Below, one piece after another: positions 1-7,602 of a stretch of DNA of 33,673 nt. The notes under the pieces are model-generated. The model was not told the DNA's origin and ran no database searches. It saw only the letters and a list, made by a program, of their open reading frames with translations. The DNA is from Longimicrobiaceae bacterium. GTDB taxonomy: Bacteria > Gemmatimonadota > Gemmatimonadetes > Longimicrobiales > Longimicrobiaceae. Position numbers and translations under genes: made by a program. Location of the stretch: positions 1 through 33,673 of the forward strand of contig JASLAX010000010.1 of the NCBI GenBank assembly GCA_030146875.1, given 5' to 3'. Each line of letters starts with the position of its first letter. Position 1 is the first letter of the stretch.

Positions 1-169
1 CCGATGCGACCGGAGCGCACGCGATTCCAGCCGTTGAAGTCGGCGCAGGCCGACTGCGTGCAGTGGTAGCCGCGACTTCCGTCGCTCTTGCTCTCATGCC
101 ACCGCAGCGTGCTGGGGCAGATCGCGAGTACGGCCTCGACAACAGACATCCCGAGCCCGCGAGACGCGC
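1..169. other. Left-edge non-coding stretch with an inverted repeat
   Basis: I see no convincing gene before purB; the reading frames here are short and have the composition of shadows. A 7-bp inverted repeat, GAAGTCG at 36-42 and CGACTTC at 73-79, frames a GC-rich segment and could be an intergenic repeat of this genome. No clear promoter for purB can be read, and its promoter may lie further left. Confidence 0.3.
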
Positions 170-1606
170 ATGGCGAACGACCGATATTCCAACCCGCTCA
201 CCGAGCGCTACGCCTCGACCGAGATGTCGTACATCTTCTCGGCGCAGTTCAAGTTCGGCACCTGGCGGCGGCTCTGGCTGGCGCTGGCCGAGGCCGAGCG
301 GGAGCTGGGGCTCCCCATCCCGGACGAGGCGGTCGCCGCCATCCGGGCGCACCTGGACGACTTCGACCTCGCGCGCGCGGCCGAGCTGGAGCGCCAGCTC
401 CGGCACGACGTGATGGCCCACGTGCACCACCTGGGCGAGCAGGCGCCCGAGGCGCGCGCCATCATCCACCTGGGCGCAACCAGCGCCTACGTGGGCGACA
501 ACACCGACCTGATCCAGCACCGCGAGGCGCTGACGCTGGTCCGCGACCGGATCGTCGCCGTGGTGGCGGCGCTGTCGGAGTTCGCGCTGAAGCACCGCGA
601 CCTGGCCACGCTGGGCTTCACGCACTTCCAGCCCGCGCAGCCGACGACCGTGGGGAAGCGCGCGACGCTCTGGATCCAGGACCTGCTGCTGGACCTGGAG
701 GAGATCGAGTTCCGGCTCGACACCCTGCGCTTCCGCGGCGTCCGGGGAACGACGGGCACGCAGGCGTCCTTCCTGGACCTGTTCGAGGGCGACGGGGCGA
801 AGGTCGAGGAGCTGAACCGCCGCGTGGCGCGGAAGATGGGCTTCGACCAGGTCTACGGCGTCACGGGGCAGACGTACACGCGCAAGACCGACTACGCCTG
901 CCTGGCGACGCTGGCCGGCGTCGCGCAGTCGGCGTCCAAGTTCGCCAACGACGTGCGCCTCCTGTCGCACCTGAAGGAGGTGGAGGAGCCGTTCGAGGAG
1001 CACCAGATCGGCTCGTCGGCCATGCCGTACAAGCGCAACCCCATGCGCTCGGAGCGCATCAACGCGATCGCCCGGCACGCCATCGCCTTGGTCATCGACC
1101 CGGCGTTCACCGCCGCCTCGCAGTGGTTCGAGCGCACGCTGGACGACTCCGCCAACAAGCGCATCGCCGTACCCGAGTCGTATCTCGCGACCGACAGCGT
1201 GCTGCTGCTGATGCACAACGTCGCCCGGGGCATGGTCGTCTACCCGGAGATGATCCGGCGCCGGCTGATGGAGGAGCTTCCCTTCATGGCCACGGAGAAC
1301 CTGATGATGCGCGCCGCCAGGCGCGGGGGAGACCGGCAGGAGCTGCACGAGAAGGTGCGCGTGCACTCGGTGGCGGCCGGGCGGGAGGTGAAGATGCACG
1401 GCCGCCCCAACGACCTGCTGGACCGCATCGCGGGCGACCCGGCGTTCGGCGTGACGCGCGAGGAGCTGGAGGAGGACCTGCGCCCCGAGCTGTACGTGGG
1501 GCGCGCGCCCGAGCAGGTCGACGAGTTCCTGGCCGAGTGGGTGCGGCCGGTGCTGGACCGCTACCCGCACGCCGCCGGCGCCGCCGCGCCCGAGCTGCAC
1601 GTATGA
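170..1606 (+). CDS. purB: Adenylosuccinate lyase
   Basis: 478 aa cytosolic enzyme of the fumarase/aspartase superfamily. It removes fumarate from SAICAR and from adenylosuccinate, so it acts twice in purine synthesis. The superfamily signature SSAMPYKRNP is at residues 282-291; its first serines lie in the mobile catalytic loop. The general-acid histidine region, TLGFTHFQPAQPTT, is around 147-160 and the substrate-binding HLGATS segment is at 100-105. Length and sequence fit the ADSL subgroup that includes animal enzymes (usually about 475-485 aa). The ATG at 170 gives the natural start, MANDRYSNPLTERYAS; I see no strong Shine-Dalgarno in front of it. The M32 peptidase gene starts 22 bp after the stop, so the two are probably co-transcribed. 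Confidence 0.95.
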   Translation: MANDRYSNPLTERYASTEMSYIFSAQFKFGTWRRLWLALAEAERELGLPIPDEAVAAIRAHLDDFDLARAAELERQLRHDVMAHVHHLGEQAPEARAIIHLGATSAYVGDNTDLIQHREALTLVRDRIVAVVAALSEFALKHRDLATLGFTHFQPAQPTTVGKRATLWIQDLLLDLEEIEFRLDTLRFRGVRGTTGTQASFLDLFEGDGAKVEELNRRVARKMGFDQVYGVTGQTYTRKTDYACLATLAGVAQSASKFANDVRLLSHLKEVEEPFEEHQIGSSAMPYKRNPMRSERINAIARHAIALVIDPAFTAASQWFERTLDDSANKRIAVPESYLATDSVLLLMHNVARGMVVYPEMIRRRLMEELPFMATENLMMRAARRGGDRQELHEKVRVHSVAAGREVKMHGRPNDLLDRIAGDPAFGVTREELEEDLRPELYVGRAPEQVDEFLAEWVRPVLDRYPHAAGAAAPELHV

Positions 1607-1628
1607 CCACACCCGGACCGAGGGAACG

Positions 1629-3167
1629 ATGAGCCAGGACGAGCGCCCGGCGCCCAGCGCCCCGTACGACGAGCTGCGACGCACCGCGCGGGAGACCGCC
1701 GTGCTGACGTCGGTGGCCGGCACGGTGGGATGGGACCAGGAGACGATGATGCCCGAGGCGGCCGCGCCGCTGCGCGGGGAGCAGATGTCGATGCTCGCCG
1801 GGCTGGTGCACGAGCGGCGCACCAGCGCCCGTGTGGGCGATTTGATCGCCGCCTGCGAGGCCGACGCGGAGCTGATGGCCGACCCGGTGGAGGGCGCCAA
1901 CGTGCGCGCCATGCGCCGCGACTACGACCGCTCCACCAAGCTCCCGGGCGAGCTGGTGCGCGAGTTCGCCGACACCACCAGCCGGGGGATGCACGCGTGG
2001 CGCGAGGCGCGCGAGCGGAGCGACTTCTCGGCCTTCGTCCCCTGGCTCGAGAAGGTGGTGCGCCTGAACCGCGACCGCGCCGCCTGCTACGGCGTGCCCG
2101 CGGGCGGCGAGCGCTACGACGCGCTGCTGGACGAGTTCGAGCAGGGGATGACCACCGCCGAGCTGCGGCGCACCTTCACCGCCCTGCGCCAGGGGCTCAC
2201 GCCGCTGATCCGCGCGGTGGCGGAGTCCGGGGTGCGCCCGCAGCCGTCGTGGCAGAAGGTCTCCGTGCCGATCCCGAAGCAGGACGCGTTCAACCGCATG
2301 GTGATGACGCGGATGGGCTTCGACTTCGGAGCCGGTCGCCTGGACCAGTCCGCCCACCCCTTCTGCGAGGGGATCGGCCCCGGCGACACGCGCCTTACGA
2401 CGCGCTACCGCGAGGACGAGTTCGCCAGCGCGCTGAACGCGGCCATGCACGAGACGGGGCACGGGCTCTACGAGCACAACCTGCCCAAGGCGGAGCGGAT
2501 GGGGCAGCCGCTGGCGGAGGCGGCCAGCACCGGGATCCACGAGTCGCAGTCGCGGATGTGGGAGAACCTCGTCGGCCGCTCGCGCCCGTTCTGGGAGTGG
2601 GCGCTGCCGCGGATGCGGGAGGACCTGGGCGCGCCGGAGCTGGCGAAGCTGGACGTGGACACGGTCTGGCGCGGCGTGAACGTGATCGAGCCCAACCTGA
2701 TCCGCATCGAGAGCGACGAGGCCACGTACAACCTGCACATCATGCTGCGCTTCGACCTGGAGCGCGCGCTGCTCGAGGGCGACCTGGCGCCGAGCGACCT
2801 GCCCGGCGCCTGGAACGAGCGGGTGAAGTCGGACCTGGGCCTCGACGTTCCCGACGACCGCCGCGGGTGCCTGCAGGACATCCACTGGTCGATGGGGGCC
2901 ATCGGCTACTTCCCCACCTACACCTTGGGCAACCTGTACGCGGCGCAGTTCTGGGTGCGCATCCGCCGGGAGATGCCCGACCTGGACGACCAGATCCGCC
3001 GCGGGGAGATGGGCGCGCTGCTGGAGTGGCTGCGCACCAACATCCACGTGCACGGCCGCCGCTTCACCGCACCCGAGCTCTGCCAGCGGGTGAGCGGCGC
3101 CCCGCTCTCGCACGAGCCGCTGCTGGACTACCTGCGCGCCAAGGCGTCCGCCGTCTACGGCGTCTGA
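1629..3167 (+). CDS. Carboxypeptidase Taq-type (M32) metallocarboxypeptidase
   Basis: 512 aa, the usual length of M32 peptidases, which are zinc enzymes that trim C-terminal residues from peptides in the cytosol. The zinc motif HETGH is at residues 274-278, and the downstream glutamate of IHESQSRMWEN (about E305) is the expected third ligand. The N-terminal GTVGWDQETMMP (31-42) is also typical of the family, and there is no signal peptide. The start is the ATG at 1629, with a purine-rich gagggaa just upstream. It follows purB by 22 bp on the same strand; the pairing looks positional, with no metabolic link that I know of. A strong hairpin follows 27 bp after the stop. Confidence 0.93.
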   Translation: MSQDERPAPSAPYDELRRTARETAVLTSVAGTVGWDQETMMPEAAAPLRGEQMSMLAGLVHERRTSARVGDLIAACEADAELMADPVEGANVRAMRRDYDRSTKLPGELVREFADTTSRGMHAWREARERSDFSAFVPWLEKVVRLNRDRAACYGVPAGGERYDALLDEFEQGMTTAELRRTFTALRQGLTPLIRAVAESGVRPQPSWQKVSVPIPKQDAFNRMVMTRMGFDFGAGRLDQSAHPFCEGIGPGDTRLTTRYREDEFASALNAAMHETGHGLYEHNLPKAERMGQPLAEAASTGIHESQSRMWENLVGRSRPFWEWALPRMREDLGAPELAKLDVDTVWRGVNVIEPNLIRIESDEATYNLHIMLRFDLERALLEGDLAPSDLPGAWNERVKSDLGLDVPDDRRGCLQDIHWSMGAIGYFPTYTLGNLYAAQFWVRIRREMPDLDDQIRRGEMGALLEWLRTNIHVHGRRFTAPELCQRVSGAPLSHEPLLDYLRAKASAVYGV

Positions 3168-3194
3168 CGCCCGCGGTCGGCCGGTGACGGAAGA

Positions 3195-3224
3195 GGGGGA
3201 GGACGCCGCGCGGCGTCCTCCCCC
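3195..3224 (+). terminator. Perfect 14-bp hairpin after the purB-M32 unit
   Basis: gggggaggacgccg (3195-3208) is perfectly complementary to cggcgtcctccccc (3211-3224) across a 2-base centre. A T-containing tract (gctcgctttct) follows, without a pure U run. It lies 27 bp after the M32 stop and looks like an intrinsic terminator of the GC-rich type. Confidence 0.6.
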
Positions 3225-3289
3225 GCTCGCTTTCTCCGTCGACCTCACCAGAGGTCGGTCAGCGCGCCGCAGCCCCGCCCGTGTTCATC

Positions 3290-3414
3290 GGGCAGAACAC
3301 AGGGCCCTCCCCCCTCGTGGGAGACGGGCCCGAGGTGAGGCGCAACCTCAGCCGACACAGCGAGCTGCCTACCGTCGACCGTCACCTCTCCCCTTGTGGG
3401 GGAGGGGCCGGGGG
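3290..3414. repeat. GC-rich intergenic repeat-like segment left of the IS
   Basis: Two similar C-run/G-run motifs occur here. One is around 3301-3333 (ccctcccccctcgtgggagacgggc). The other is cctctcccc (3385-3393), TTGT, gggggagggg (3398-3407), an almost perfect hairpin. Such CCTCTCCCC..GGGGAGAGG elements are typical of dispersed intergenic repeats in GC-rich bacteria. The insertion sequence landed directly next to the second one. That it is a repeat in this genome is inferred from its form only. Confidence 0.4.
3404..3414. repeat. IS target-site duplication, left copy
   Basis: GGGGCCGGGGG, identical to 4755-4765 on the other side of the element. Eleven bases falls in the range reported for IS4-group elements. 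Confidence 0.8.
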
Positions 3415-3430
3415 AATAGGCGTTAACTTA
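3415..3430. repeat. IS left terminal inverted repeat
   Basis: AATAGGCGTTAACTTA. It matches the complement of 4739-4754 at 15 of 16 positions (mismatch at base 5). Confidence 0.85.
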
Positions 3431-3470
3431 ATCCTTGCTCCTCGCGTGCGGCCGAGATATCGTGTGCTCC

Positions 3471-4664
3471 ATGCGAGCCGACATCCTTTCGGAAGAGTGG
3501 GACGTGATCACCCAGTTCCTGCCCGAGGGGTGGCGGGAGCTGGCCCGATCCACGGGGGCGCTGAAGCGAGCGCGTCAGGTGAAAAGCGCCGACACGCTGC
3601 TGCGGCTGGCCTTCCTCTACGCGGCCTCGGGGCTTTCACTGCAGCAAGCGGCGGCGCGAGCCTCGGCGGCGGGGCTCGCCCGGATCTCGGGCGTGGGCCT
3701 GATGAAGCGCATGCGAGGCATGGGACCGTGGCTGCGCGCACTGGCGGGGGAGGTGTTCGCCGGGCGAGCGCGTATTCCGATCGTGGAGGTGATGTCCACC
3801 GGGCGGCGGCTGCGGGTCGTTGACGCCACGCACGTGAGGGTGTCCGGGAGTAGCGGCACGGACTGGCGCCTGCACTACGTGCTGCACCTGCCGACCCTGA
3901 CCTGTGACTTCGCCGAGGTGACCGACGCCAGCGGAGGGGAGACGTACACGCGGGTACCGGTGGAGCCGGGGGATGTGATCCTGGGGGATCGGGGATACTG
4001 TCACCGGGGGGGCGTCGCGCACGTGCTGGAGCACGGGGGCGATGTGGTGGTGCGGCTGAACGCCAGCAGCTTCCCTCTTCTCGATCCCGCAGGCAGGCCG
4101 CTGGATCTGGCAGCCACGCTGCGCTCGGTCCGGGGGTATGCACCGCAGGCGTGGCCGGTACGCTTCGAGGCGAAAGGGCGCACGTACGACGCGCGGCTCT
4201 GCGCAGTCCGCAGGAGTGAGAGCACGGCGCGACTCGCGAAGGAGCGCCTACGGAAAGCGGCGCGCAAGAAGGGGAAGACGGTACGGGCGCAGACGCTGGA
4301 GCTGACGGAGTACGTCTTCGTGCTGACCACGCCCGGGCTGGCGGATCTCGACGCGTCGCAGGTGCTGGAACTCTACCGCGCCCGATGGCAGGTAGAGCTT
4401 GGCTTCAAGCGCCTGAAGTCGCTCTTCGACATGGGGAGCGCACCGAACCGGGATCCGGAGGGGGTTCGAAGCTGGATCTACGCGAAGTTGCTGGCGGTGC
4501 TGGTGATGGAGAGAATGGGCGAGGAATCTCGCCTTTTTTCCCCCTGGGGGTTCCCGATCCGGGGTGGGGAGTCGCTGGCGGGAGTTCCGCGAAGCGTGCG
4601 ACGCGTTCCGGTCCGTGGTGTCTCTGCCCAGCCTGCCAAGCGAGTTGCTGCGACGAGGAAGTGA
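3471..4664 (+). CDS. IS4-family DDE transposase (probably frameshifted near C-terminus)
   Basis: 397 aa from the ATG at 3471; an in-frame TTG at 3435 would add 12 residues but lies next to the inverted repeat. Catalytic elements: the first Asp in LRVVDATHVRV, the second in DVILGDRGYCHRGG, and the IS4 hallmark Y-(2)-R-(3)-E-(6)-K in YRARWQVELGFKRLK. The last 29 or so residues (from LAGVPRSV) do not resemble a transposase tail. A natural-looking tail, RWREFREACDAFRSVV, lies one frame over (4567-4746). Removing one G from the G-rich run at about 4559-4569 would join the frames as FPIRGGSRWREF and let the protein end inside the right inverted repeat. All catalytic residues are upstream of the break, so residual activity cannot be excluded. 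Confidence 0.87.
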   Translation: MRADILSEEWDVITQFLPEGWRELARSTGALKRARQVKSADTLLRLAFLYAASGLSLQQAAARASAAGLARISGVGLMKRMRGMGPWLRALAGEVFAGRARIPIVEVMSTGRRLRVVDATHVRVSGSSGTDWRLHYVLHLPTLTCDFAEVTDASGGETYTRVPVEPGDVILGDRGYCHRGGVAHVLEHGGDVVVRLNASSFPLLDPAGRPLDLAATLRSVRGYAPQAWPVRFEAKGRTYDARLCAVRRSESTARLAKERLRKAARKKGKTVRAQTLELTEYVFVLTTPGLADLDASQVLELYRARWQVELGFKRLKSLFDMGSAPNRDPEGVRSWIYAKLLAVLVMERMGEESRLFSPWGFPIRGGESLAGVPRSVRRVPVRGVSAQPAKRVAATRK

Positions 4665-4746
4665 GCTGGGCCGCAGGCTTCGGGAGCGCCCGCGAAGACG
4701 TGCTTCCCAAATCGCGGAGCTGCAAGATGTTGGGTGCCTAAGTTAA
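4564..4746 (+). pseudogene. Detached C-terminal segment of the IS4 transposase
   Basis: This reading frame continues the transposase after the presumed frameshift. It encodes GSRWREFREACDAFRSVV, then a basic helical tail with ERPRRRASQ, and stops with TAA at 4744-4746 within the right inverted repeat. It has no plausible start signal of its own. I read it as the displaced end of the upstream gene, caused by an extra base or by a sequencing error in the G run. Confidence 0.65.
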
Positions 4747-4754
4747 CGCATATT
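4739..4754. repeat. IS right terminal inverted repeat
   Basis: TAAGTTAACGCATATT, the inverted partner of 3415-3430. It contains the in-frame stop of the displaced transposase tail. Confidence 0.85.
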
Positions 4755-4765
4755 GGGGCCGGGGG
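4755..4765. repeat. IS target-site duplication, right copy
   Basis: GGGGCCGGGGG, identical to 3404-3414. Confidence 0.8.
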
Positions 4766-4766
4766 A

Positions 4767-4781
4767 GGGGGGGGGGGGGGG
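4767..4781. repeat. Fifteen-G homopolymer
   Basis: An uninterrupted run of 15 G directly right of the IS target duplication. It may be a real slippage-prone tract or have an uncertain length in the assembly. The rest of 4782-4880 is C-rich and holds no gene that I recognise. Confidence 0.7.
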
Positions 4782-4880
4782 CCGCCTGCCGCCCGACCCG
4801 AATCAGGTCGAGGGCGCGTACCCGACGCGCCCTCCGCCCCCACCGTTCCTCCGCGCCTCCCTCCGTCCGCCGCCCCTCCC

Positions 4881-5327
4881 CTATCCCTCCGCCGCCAGGA
4901 ACCCCGCCAGCAGCTCCTCCTGCCGCCGGAACATCTCGGAGTCCACCCGCTCCCCGCCGTCGGGGTGCTCGTATCCGAGGACGTGCAGCGTGCCGTGGAC
5001 GGCGAGCCGCAGGACCTCCTCCTCCGCCGTGGCGCCGTACTCCTCCGCCTGGCGGCGGGCCTGGTCCACGCCCACGTACACGTCCCCCAGCGGCGGCTCG
5101 CCCGGCTCGTGCAGCGCGAACGAGATGGCGTCCGTCGGGCCCTCGTGCCCCAGGTAGTCCTGGTTCAGCGACGCGATCCCGTCGTCGCCCAGCAGGGCGA
5201 TGGAGAGCTCGGCCTCCCGCACCCCCTCCGCGGCCAGCACGTGGCGCACCGCGGCCTCCACGCGCTCCGGCGCGGCGGGCGACTCCACGCCCTCCCCCAC
5301 GCTCACCTCCACCGTGAGCTCATCCAT
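4881..5327 (-). CDS. ybeY: Endoribonuclease YbeY (rRNA maturation factor)
   Basis: 148 aa, normal family length (about 150). YbeY is a single-strand-specific metallo-RNase involved in 16S rRNA 3'-end maturation and ribosome quality control. The family zinc signature HGTLHVLGYEH is at residues 111-121, supplying three histidine ligands. The conserved LNQDYLGHEGPTDAISFAL is at 54-72. The ATG at 5327 lies inside the end of the upstream pgpH-type gene (8-nt overlap), which implies translational coupling. It is the last gene of the PhoH/PgpH/YbeY run, a well-conserved bacterial order. Confidence 0.95.
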   Translation of the reverse strand: MDELTVEVSVGEGVESPAAPERVEAAVRHVLAAEGVREAELSIALLGDDGIASLNQDYLGHEGPTDAISFALHEPGEPPLGDVYVGVDQARRQAEEYGATAEEEVLRLAVHGTLHVLGYEHPDGGERVDSEMFRRQEELLAGFLAAEG

Positions 5328-7602
5328 CTCCCCCTCCCTTCCCGGCGCCCGCGGCCGCCGGGCTCCCCTCCGCCGCCGGCGTGGCGGCGGCCGGCGGCGC
5401 CGGGTAGTCGACCCGGTGGTGGTACATCCCCACCAGCCCCTTCACCAGCGTCTCCTTGGCCTGCTGGATCTCGCGCAGCGTGAGGGGGCACTCGTCGAGC
5501 TGCCCCGACGCGATCTTGGCCGACACCAGCCGCTCCACCAGTTCGCGGATGCGCTCCGGCGTGGGGTCGTTCAGCGTCCGGGCCGCCGACTCCACCGAGT
5601 CCGCCAGCATCACCACCGCCGTCTCGCGGCTCTGCGGCCGGGGGCCGGCGTACGTGAAGTCCGCCGTGTTCACCCGCGCCTCCGGGTCCGCGGCGCGCGC
5701 CTGGTCCAGGAAGTACGAGATCGCCTGCGTGCCGTGGTGCTCGGCGATGAACGCCTTCACCACGGCGGGCAGGCGCACCTGCTCCGCCAGCTTCAGCCCG
5801 TCCGCCACGTGCGAGCGCACCACCGCGGCCGACATCGAGGGCTTCAGCTTGTCGTGCGGGTTGCGCCCGCGGGGCTGGTTCTCGATGAAGTAGTGCGGCT
5901 TGACGACCTTTCCCACGTCGTGGTAGTACACGCCCACGCGGGCGAGCAGCGCGTTGGCGCCGATCGCCGTGCAGACCGCCTCCGCCAGGTTCGCCACGCT
6001 GATGGTGTGCGCGTACGTCCCCGGCGCCTCCAGCGCCAGGCGGCGCAGCAGCGGCTGGTTGGGGTCCGCCAGCTCCATCAGCGTCTGGTTCGTCGTCACC
6101 CGCGTGAACCACTCCGCCAGCGGCAGGACGCCCACCGCCAGCAGGACGGACGCGGTCGCGTTCACGATCCCCCACGCCACGGCGATCCCGATCTCCCGCA
6201 CCGGGTGGTCGCGCAGCAGGCCCACGGAGAGCGCCGCCGACCCGTACGCCATCGCGATGATCACCACCACCAGCCATGCCTGCAGGCGGCGCTGCGCCAC
6301 CCGCACCCCGAACGCCGCCGCCGCGCCGCCCACCGCGGTCGCGAAGGGCACCGCCAGGCCGACGAACGGCCCCTGCCCGCCCAGCAGGAGCGCCAGGACC
6401 AGCGCCAGCGCCAGCGCCAGCCGGCCGCCCCACAGCACGGCCACGAGCAGCGCCGCGAACGGCACCGGGATCACCTCCGGCGGCAGCTCGAGCCGCGCCA
6501 CCACCGCGGCGATGCCGCTGACGGCGATCACGAGCATCGCCAGGAACGTCACCGCGCGGTCGTCGTCCCACAGGGTGCGGCGCGAGAGGCGGAGCAGCGC
6601 GCCGAGGATGCAGAGGAGCAGGGCGTTGTGCAGCACGCCGCCCAGCGCGCGGCCGAAGGAGTGCGGGCCGTCCACGCGCACCTCGCGGTCGCGGAGCGCG
6701 GCCTCGTACGCGCGCAGGCGCTCCTCCTCGCGCGGGCCCACCTGCTCGCGGGCGCCCACGATCTTCTCCCCGGCCAGCACGCGCGCCTTCACCGGGTTCA
6801 CGGCGGCGCGGGCACGGGCGCGGGCGCGCTCCGTCTCGTCGGCGTCGGGGACCAGCGACGGGCGGAAGAAGCGGATCAGCAGCAGGCGCTGCAGCTCGGC
6901 CGCGTCGGCGCCGGCGGACTCCACCAGCCCGGCGGAGGCCAGGCGGTAGAAGGCGTCCGCCGTCAGCACCGAGTCGGCGGCGACCAGGCGCTCGCCGCCG
7001 GGAAGGCCGCGGACGTTCACGGCCGAGACGCCGCTGCGGCGCGGCGAGGCGCTCGCGACGCCCCGGGCCAGCAGGCTCTGCGCGGCGTCGGTGGACGAGG
7101 CGCGGAGGGCGGCGCGGCGCGCGGGGTCGGCCAGCACCTCGATGGCGCCCAGCGTGACGGGCACCCGGGCCCGCTCCAGCGTGGCGCGCAGGGCGGGGCG
7201 CGGGTCGGGCTGCCCGGCCGCGGCGCTGTCCACCGCCGAGAAGAACTCGGCCAGCGAGGCGGCGACCGCGCGCTCGGCCGCGGAGTCGCGTTCCAGCACC
7301 GGGGGAACGCCGCTCGCCGCCTCGTCCTGCTCGCGGCGCAGCTCCTCGGGAGGCTTGGGGACGTCGAAGGCCACCCCGGCCACCACGTCCTCGGGCGCCA
7401 CCACGCCGCGCTCCAGCCCCTCGGACACGGCCCCGCGCTGCGTGGGGAAGAGCACGTAGAGGGCGACGGAGGTCCCCAGCAGCAGCAGGAGACGCAGGCC
7501 GACCTTCACGGCGCGCGCGCGGCGCCGGGGCGCGGGGGGCGCCTCGGCGGGTGCGGCCGCGCGCCGGGCCGTGGGGGCGCGCTCCCCCCCGTTCCCCTTC
7601 AT
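5320..7602 (-). CDS. pgpH: 7TM receptor with HD hydrolase domain, PgpH type (probable c-di-AMP phosphodiesterase)
   Basis: 760 aa membrane protein. A basic N-terminus is followed by a membrane anchor (about 35-52), a large external domain of the 7TMR-HDED type (about 60-315), seven hydrophobic helices (about 318-495) and a cytosolic HD domain (about 525-735). HD metal ligands visible: H532 (TYAHTIS), H561-D562 (YYHDVGK), H622-H623 (EHHGT) and D668 (MLADSVE). The characterised relative PgpH hydrolyses cyclic di-AMP; the substrate here is inferred from architecture and the PhoH/YbeY neighbourhood. The ATG at 7602 overlaps the phoH stop as ATGA. The tail after 735 is Ala/Gly/Pro-rich and probably disordered. 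Confidence 0.93.
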   Translation of the reverse strand: MKGNGGERAPTARRAAAPAEAPPAPRRRARAVKVGLRLLLLLGTSVALYVLFPTQRGAVSEGLERGVVAPEDVVAGVAFDVPKPPEELRREQDEAASGVPPVLERDSAAERAVAASLAEFFSAVDSAAAGQPDPRPALRATLERARVPVTLGAIEVLADPARRAALRASSTDAAQSLLARGVASASPRRSGVSAVNVRGLPGGERLVAADSVLTADAFYRLASAGLVESAGADAAELQRLLLIRFFRPSLVPDADETERARARARAAVNPVKARVLAGEKIVGAREQVGPREEERLRAYEAALRDREVRVDGPHSFGRALGGVLHNALLLCILGALLRLSRRTLWDDDRAVTFLAMLVIAVSGIAAVVARLELPPEVIPVPFAALLVAVLWGGRLALALALVLALLLGGQGPFVGLAVPFATAVGGAAAAFGVRVAQRRLQAWLVVVIIAMAYGSAALSVGLLRDHPVREIGIAVAWGIVNATASVLLAVGVLPLAEWFTRVTTNQTLMELADPNQPLLRRLALEAPGTYAHTISVANLAEAVCTAIGANALLARVGVYYHDVGKVVKPHYFIENQPRGRNPHDKLKPSMSAAVVRSHVADGLKLAEQVRLPAVVKAFIAEHHGTQAISYFLDQARAADPEARVNTADFTYAGPRPQSRETAVVMLADSVESAARTLNDPTPERIRELVERLVSAKIASGQLDECPLTLREIQQAKETLVKGLVGMYHHRVDYPAPPAAATPAAEGSPAAAGAGKGGGDG

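Larger units (their letters stand above)
3415..4754 (+). mobile_element. IS4-family insertion sequence (1340 bp), complete ends
   Basis: Terminal inverted repeats AATAGGCGTTAACTTA (3415-3430) and the complement of 4739-4754 (AATATGCGTTAACTTA) match at 15 of 16 bases. Both are flanked by the direct repeat GGGGCCGGGGG (3404-3414 and 4755-4765). One DDE transposase fills the interior. The element sits between two convergent transcription units (M32 peptidase and ybeY) and interrupts no recognisable gene. The intact duplication and near-perfect ends point to a recent insertion. I cannot name the specific IS without a database. Confidence 0.9.

Noticed and set aside
1284..3248. 654-codon minus-strand frame opposite purB and the M32 gene
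   Set aside because: Composition is a codon-shadow of the plus-strand genes, which carry unmistakable family signatures.
3435..3470. TTG at 3435 as transposase start
   Set aside because: It lies five bases inside the left terminal repeat and the extra residues are not transposase-like; the ATG at 3471 is preferred.
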